Shown one piece after another: positions 59,861 to 64,000 of a stretch of DNA of 64,000 bases. Location of the stretch: assembly GCF_001428005.1 (NCBI RefSeq), contig NZ_LMSB01000008.1:1-64000 (forward strand). The letters are read 5' to 3'. Both the position numbers and the translations under genes were made by a program. The notes beneath the pieces are model-generated. The model did no database searches, was not told where the DNA came from, and saw only the letters and a program-made list of their open reading frames with translations. Every line of letters starts with the position of its first letter. Position 1 is the first letter of the stretch. This DNA is from Arthrobacter sp. Soil736. GTDB lineage: Bacteria > Actinomycetota > Actinomycetes > Actinomycetales > Micrococcaceae.

Positions 59861-61137
59861 GCCAGGTAACGCGCCGCGGGTTGCTGTCGCTGGCAGGCGT
59901 CGGCGGCGTGGGTGCCGCCGCCGGACTCGCCGCCGGGTTCCTGGGCCACGATGCGTTGGCCGCAGGCGCCGCCGGATCCACGGATCCGGTAAGTGACACC
60001 GTCCCTTTTTACGGTGAGCGGCAGGCCGGGATCACGACGCCGGCCCAGGACCGGCTGCACATGGCCGCCTTCGATGTCATCACCGAGGACCGCGGCGAAC
60101 TTATCCAGCTGCTCAAGGACTGGACGGAAGCCGCCGCGGCGATGTCGGCCGGGCGCGAAGCCGGAGCCACCGGAGCAGTGAGCGGCCCCTATGACGCGCC
60201 GCCGGAGGATACCGGCGAGGCCCTGGGCCTGACCGCCGGGCGGCTGACCCTCACCTTCGGGTTCGGCCCCACGCTCTTCGAGAAGGACGGCAAGGCCAGG
60301 TTCGGGCTGGACGGGCGCCGGCCGGCGGCGCTGATCGACCTGCCGCACTTCCCCGGCGACGATCTCCAGGAACAGCGGACGGGCGGCGACCTGGTGGTCC
60401 AGGCCTGCTCCGACGATCCTCAAGTGGCCGTCCACGCCATCCGGAACCTTGCCCGCATCGGGTTCGGCAAGACCAAAGTGCGCTGGTCCCAGCTGGGCTT
60501 CGGCCGGACGTCCTCCACTTCCCGCGCCCAGCAGACTCCGCGCAACCTCTTCGGGTTCAAGGACGGCACCAGCAACGTCAAAGCCGAAGACACGGAGCTC
60601 CTCGACGAGCACATCTGGGTGCCCGGCGGCGGCAAGGCAGCGGAGGCATGGATGGAAGGCGGCAGCTACCTGGTGGCACGCCGCATCCGCATGCACGTGG
60701 AAATCTGGGACCGCACCTCGCTGCGTGAACAGGAAGGCCTGATCGGCAGGACCAAGGCCGAGGGTGCCCCGCTGTCCGGAGGCACCGAGTTCACGGCCCC
60801 TGACTTCGAGGCGAAAGGCCGCGACGACGAGACGCTGATCGCCAAGGACTCCCACGTCCGGGTGGCGCACCACTCGCACAACAAGGGCGTGCGGATGCTG
60901 CGCCGCGGCTACAACTTCACTGACGGTTCTGACGGACTCGGCCACCTGGATGCCGGCCTGTTCTTCATTGCCTTCGTGAAGGATCCCCGCACCAACTACG
61001 TGCCCATGCAGATGGCCATGGCACGGCAGGACACGCTGTCCGTAGAATACCTGCAGCACACCGGCTCGGGCCTGTTCGCTGTTCCTCCTGGAGTGCAGCC
61101 CGGCGGTTACATCGGCGAAGGGCTCTTCAAGGCATGA
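59857..61137 (+). CDS. efeB: EfeB Dyp-type haem peroxidase
   Basis: A 426-residue Tat-exported peroxidase. The signal is TRRGLLSLAGVGGVG with a twin arginine. The Dyp motif GFKDG (Gly233, Asp236, Gly237) and the distal arginine in MLRRGYNF are present. EfeB oxidises ferrous iron or takes iron from haem for EfeO/EfeU uptake. The GTG start overlaps the efeO stop; the stop overlaps the following acetyltransferase as ATGA, so three proteins are coupled. Confidence 0.93.
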   Translation: MSQVTRRGLLSLAGVGGVGAAAGLAAGFLGHDALAAGAAGSTDPVSDTVPFYGERQAGITTPAQDRLHMAAFDVITEDRGELIQLLKDWTEAAAAMSAGREAGATGAVSGPYDAPPEDTGEALGLTAGRLTLTFGFGPTLFEKDGKARFGLDGRRPAALIDLPHFPGDDLQEQRTGGDLVVQACSDDPQVAVHAIRNLARIGFGKTKVRWSQLGFGRTSSTSRAQQTPRNLFGFKDGTSNVKAEDTELLDEHIWVPGGGKAAEAWMEGGSYLVARRIRMHVEIWDRTSLREQEGLIGRTKAEGAPLSGGTEFTAPDFEAKGRDDETLIAKDSHVRVAHHSHNKGVRMLRRGYNFTDGSDGLGHLDAGLFFIAFVKDPRTNYVPMQMAMARQDTLSVEYLQHTGSGLFAVPPGVQPGGYIGEGLFKA

Positions 61138-61619
61138 CCGGAACTCACGGCGTCATCCAAGACCGGCAATTCACAGTGGCAGCCGAGCCCTGGGACGGCG
61201 ACGACGGCACCCGGCTGCGCGCCATGCAGCGGGCCGAACTGGACGCCCGGTACGGCTGCGACGATCACGAGCCGGGATCGGCACCCACGTCAGAGGACAT
61301 CACCGTGTTCCTCGTGGCACGGGATTCCGACGGCGCGGCGGCGGCCTGCGGTGCGCTGCGGCTGCTGGATGCGGAGTCCGCCGAAATCAAGCGGATGTAC
61401 GTGCTGCCGGCCCACCGCGGCAGCGGGGTGGCCACGGCGGTTCTCCGCAGCCTGGAAGCCGAGGCGGCCGGTCTTGGGCTGGGTGAACTCAAACTCGAGA
61501 CCGGGACAGCCCAGCCAGATGCCATCAGGTTCTACGAGCGCGAGGGCTACCGGCTGATCGACAACTTCGGCCCCTACGCTGGCGAGCCGCTCTCCGTCTG
61601 CTATGCCCGGCCGCTCTGA
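61134..61619 (+). CDS. GNAT-family acetyltransferase
   Basis: A 161-residue N-acetyltransferase. The acetyl-CoA loop is LPAHRGSGVATAVLRSLE and the end KLETGTAQPDAIRFYEREGY is the usual fourth motif. Coupled by ATGA to efeB behind the iron box, so it should be iron-regulated. Substrate unknown; a link to iron metabolism such as siderophore modification is only a contextual guess. Confidence 0.88.
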   Translation: MTGTHGVIQDRQFTVAAEPWDGDDGTRLRAMQRAELDARYGCDDHEPGSAPTSEDITVFLVARDSDGAAAACGALRLLDAESAEIKRMYVLPAHRGSGVATAVLRSLEAEAAGLGLGELKLETGTAQPDAIRFYEREGYRLIDNFGPYAGEPLSVCYARPL

Positions 61620-61641
61620 TCTGCCGACGCGGTCCCGTGTC

Positions 61642-61745
61642 TGGCGACGCGCGCGTTGCCCCGCGCTACGGATATTCCGGCCGCGCCAGGTAATGTGCGC
61701 GTCGCCAAGCAGTTTGCGCGTCGCCAGGTCATCTGCGCGTCGCCA
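61642..61745. repeat. 19-base-period tandem repeat with inverted copy
   Basis: TGCGCGTCGCCA occurs at 61696, 61715 and 61734, exactly 19 bases apart with 7 variable bases between. A complementary TGGCGACGCGCG lies at 61642-61653. It fills the gap between the convergent GNAT and htpX genes. The inverted copy can pair with any of the three to form alternative hairpins. Confidence 0.8.
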
Positions 61746-61768
61746 GCCAGGAAGTACGACGGCGGCGC

Positions 61769-62638
61769 TCAGCCGAGCGACCTGCCTGCCATCCGCTCCA
61801 GCCGGGCGATCCGGTCCTGCATGGGCGGGTGGGTGGCGAACAGCCTGCTCATCCCGCCGCCGCGGAAGGGATTCGCGATCATCAGGTGGGAGGTGTTGAC
61901 CAGTTTCTGGTCCTGCGGCAGCGGTGCCACCTGGACCCCCTGGTGGATCTTGCGCAGGGCGGAGGCGAGCGCCAGCGGATCGCCGGTGAGCTGCGAGCCG
62001 TCCTCGTCGGCGTCGTACTCCCTGGTGCGCGAGATGGCCACCTGGATGAGCGACGCCGCGAGCGGTGCCAACAGCGCCATGGCGATGAGGGCAAGCGGGT
62101 TCGAGTTGCGGCGGTCGCCGCCGCCGAAGAACAGCAGCATCTGCCCCACCGAGGTGATCACGCCCGCCACGGCAGCGGCCACGGAGGACGTCAGGATGTC
62201 GCGGTTGTAGACGTGCATGAGCTCGTGGCCCAGCACCCCGCGGAGCTCCCGTGGAGTGAGCATCTGAAGGATTCCCTCGGTGACGCACACGGCGGCATTC
62301 TGGGGGTTCCGGCCCGTGGCAAAGGCATTGGGAGCCATGGTGGGCGAGACATAGATGCGGGGCATCGGCTGATTGGCGCGGGCCGAGAGTTCCCCGACCA
62401 TCTCGTACAGCTGCGGGGCCTGGGCCTGGGCCACCGGGTAGGCCTGCATGGCCCTCAGCGCGATCTTGTCGCTGTTCCAATACCCGTAGGTGGTGGTCCC
62501 GATGCCGATCAGCGCCATGATCCAAATGGGTGCCGCGCTGCGGGAGTTGACGCCGATCAGGGCGCCCAGGCCCAACAGCACCGCCCACAGCACGCCGAAC
62601 AGCGCCGCGGTCTTCAGGCCGTTGTAGTGTTTGTGCAC
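61769..62638 (-). CDS. htpX: HtpX membrane zinc metalloprotease
   Basis: A 289-residue membrane protease that degrades damaged membrane proteins. Two N-terminal membrane segments, then the zinc site HELMH (His138, Glu139, His142) and third ligand Glu207 in REYDADEDG, with two more hydrophobic segments between. The GTG at 62638 is chosen because GGAGG stands five bases before it; the GTG at 62650 would add four residues and has no ribosome site. Confidence 0.93.
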   Translation of the reverse strand: MHKHYNGLKTAALFGVLWAVLLGLGALIGVNSRSAAPIWIMALIGIGTTTYGYWNSDKIALRAMQAYPVAQAQAPQLYEMVGELSARANQPMPRIYVSPTMAPNAFATGRNPQNAAVCVTEGILQMLTPRELRGVLGHELMHVYNRDILTSSVAAAVAGVITSVGQMLLFFGGGDRRNSNPLALIAMALLAPLAASLIQVAISRTREYDADEDGSQLTGDPLALASALRKIHQGVQVAPLPQDQKLVNTSHLMIANPFRGGGMSRLFATHPPMQDRIARLERMAGRSLG

Positions 62639-62686
62639 TTTTGCCTCCACAGGTCGTGACTTCAGGTCCTGACTCCGCCGGCGTCG

Positions 62687-63958
62687 CTACGGAACCGGGT
62701 TCCCGGCGTCGTACTTCAAGAAGCCGGACTGCCAACGCGCCGCCGCCCAGGCAACCGCCATGCACAGGAGGCCGCCGATCAGCAGGACCCAGCCCTCACT
62801 TAGAATTTTAGTGCCGCCGCCGGCCAACATGTCGCCCACCCTGGGGCCGCCGGCCACCACCACGATGAAGACGCCCTGCAGGCGGCCGCGCAGGTGGTCG
62901 GGCGTGGCTGACTGCAGGATCGTGGTGCGGAAAACGGCGCTCACGGAATCCGCGATGCCCGCCAGGCCGCAGCACAATGCGGCGGGAATCAGCCAGGCCG
63001 TGACGCCCCCTGCGCCCGACCTCCCGGCCAGGACCACCACCAGACCGAACGCCGCGATGGATGCTCCCCACCCCATGACGGACCAGACCACGGCACTTCC
63101 CTGCCGCCGAATGCCGCCCAGCGGTCCGGAAAACAGCCCCGCCAGGAACGCGCCAACGGCCGTGGAGGCCAACAGTATGCCCACAGTGGTTTCGCCGCCT
63201 CCCACCATGAGGGCGCCCACCGCCGGCAGCAGCGCCCGCGGCTGGGCGAGAATCATGGCCACGAGATCGATGACGAACGTCATGCGCAGGTTGGGGCGGG
63301 TGCCCAGGAACCGAAAGCCCTCCACGACGGACCGCAGCCCGGCCCGGCCCGCCTCCCTGCCGGGCGGCATGGGTGGGAGCTTCAGCAGTGCCCAGAAGGC
63401 GAACGCGAAACTCACCAGGTCCAGGGTGTAGGTCCAGCCGAATCCGACCGTGGCCACGAGCACGCCGGCCAGCAGCGGACCTGCCGTCATGGCCAGTCCG
63501 AACGTGACCATGCTGAGCGCGTTCGCCGCCGGGAGGAGTTCTTTGCGGACCAGGACGGGAATGATGGCGCTGCGGGCCGGCTGGTTAATGGCCTGGGCGC
63601 CGCTCTGCACGGCCACCAGCGCGTAGAGCAGCCACACGTTTCCCAGCTGCAGCCAGGCCTGGAGAGCAAGCCCGCCCACGGCCGCCCACATCACCGAGGA
63701 AGACAAAAGGGCCACGTTGCGGCGGTCGTGCGAGTCGGCAATCGAGCCGCCCAGCAGCCCGCCGACCACCAGCGGAAACAGCGCGAAGATGCTCAGCAGC
63801 CCCACGTAGAGGCTGTCATGGGTCAGCCGGTAGACCTCCAGGCTGACGGCCACCAGCGTCAGCTGGCTTCCGATGTTGGATATTGCCGAGCCGGCCCACA
63901 GCCGGCGGAAGGCCGGGCTTTCGCGCAGCGGAGTGATGTCTGCCAGTAGTTTCCCCAC
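62687..63958 (-). CDS. MFS exporter (EntS-like)
   Basis: A 423-residue major facilitator of the MFS_3/EntS group with twelve membrane segments. FRRLWAGSAISNIGSQLTLV opens segment 1 and SIADSHDRRNVALLSS is the loop 2-3 motif. Some members export siderophores (enterobactin) or macrolides. The iron operon nearby is on the other strand, so a link is only suggestive. GTG start at 63958; the last 42 bases of the window hold nothing else. Confidence 0.87.
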   Translation of the reverse strand: MGKLLADITPLRESPAFRRLWAGSAISNIGSQLTLVAVSLEVYRLTHDSLYVGLLSIFALFPLVVGGLLGGSIADSHDRRNVALLSSSVMWAAVGGLALQAWLQLGNVWLLYALVAVQSGAQAINQPARSAIIPVLVRKELLPAANALSMVTFGLAMTAGPLLAGVLVATVGFGWTYTLDLVSFAFAFWALLKLPPMPPGREAGRAGLRSVVEGFRFLGTRPNLRMTFVIDLVAMILAQPRALLPAVGALMVGGGETTVGILLASTAVGAFLAGLFSGPLGGIRRQGSAVVWSVMGWGASIAAFGLVVVLAGRSGAGGVTAWLIPAALCCGLAGIADSVSAVFRTTILQSATPDHLRGRLQGVFIVVVAGGPRVGDMLAGGGTKILSEGWVLLIGGLLCMAVAWAAARWQSGFLKYDAGNPVP

Positions 63959-64000
63959 CCGGCAACTGTAGCCGCGCAGGGAACTTAGCCCAGCCTTATT

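Noticed and set aside
61696..61745. CRISPR-like spaced repeats
   Set aside because: Repeat (12 bases) and spacer (7 bases) are far too short and no cas gene is present.

Overview
This is 64 kb of a high-GC actinobacterial chromosome. The gene content fits the Arthrobacter/Pseudarthrobacter group (Micrococcaceae): many GTG and TTG starts, ATGA/GTGA stop-start overlaps, a DtxR/IdeR-type iron box, and a carbohydrate ABC transporter with no ATPase of its own. No marker gene such as 16S rRNA is present, so the genus is an inference. Most of the window is ordinary chromosome with short operons. No phage, plasmid backbone, complete insertion sequence or CRISPR array is visible.

Layout. 0-7.6 kb: an aldo/keto reductase, then an alpha-glucoside module (GH13 glucosidase, two permeases, binding lipoprotein) facing a ROK regulator, with a palindromic operator inside the transporter promoter. 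7.6-12.6 kb: Na+/H+ antiporter, two small oxidoreductases, a secreted HNH nuclease and a YidC paralogue. 12.7-16.6 kb: tRNA-Met and tRNA-Thr, each with its own terminator, a large DEAD-box helicase and a MOSC protein. 16.7-21.4 kb: a coupled YgiB-like / YgiC-like ligase / APC permease operon followed by a glutaryl-CoA-dehydrogenase-like gene. 21.4-31.1 kb: a methyltransferase, SDR and GT87 genes, an MFS/HxlR pair, a cbs-metB pair, two VOC proteins and an AlkA-type glycosylase. 31.1-38.6 kb: DUF4386 protein behind a double operator, a two-gene ABC exporter, an acyl-CoA synthetase, thioredoxin, a thioesterase, and a secreted LysM protein whose C-terminus looks like a sortase fold.

38.8-48.7 kb is the main metabolic locus: TetR regulator, permease, two DUF1989 proteins, a 1247-residue biotin-dependent urea/guanidine carboxylase and allophanate hydrolase, all overlapping by ATGA. 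Family knowledge favours guanidine as the substrate: carboxylation to carboxyguanidine, deimination to allophanate, then hydrolysis to ammonia and CO2. 48.7-52.2 kb is a less GC-rich accessory stretch holding remnants of an MmyB-type regulator and an ATP-dependent DNA ligase, a TetR/SDR divergent pair and a small hypothetical gene.

52.2-56.9 kb is an alanine module: alanine dehydrogenase facing a broken PucR-like regulator, CycA-type D-amino-acid permease and alanine racemase. 56.9-64 kb: a serine-recombinase tail next to tRNA-Tyr, YajQ, an iron-box-controlled efeOB-GNAT operon lacking efeU, HtpX and an MFS exporter.

Two themes recur. Several convergent gene pairs (7.6, 33.9, 36.1, 38.7, 61.7 kb) are separated by inverted or tandem repeats that may act as two-way terminators or REP-like elements. 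Several regulators or their targets sit beside clear palindromes (6.3, 31.2, 37.3, 39.6, 50.4, 58.55 kb) that suggest testable control circuits.
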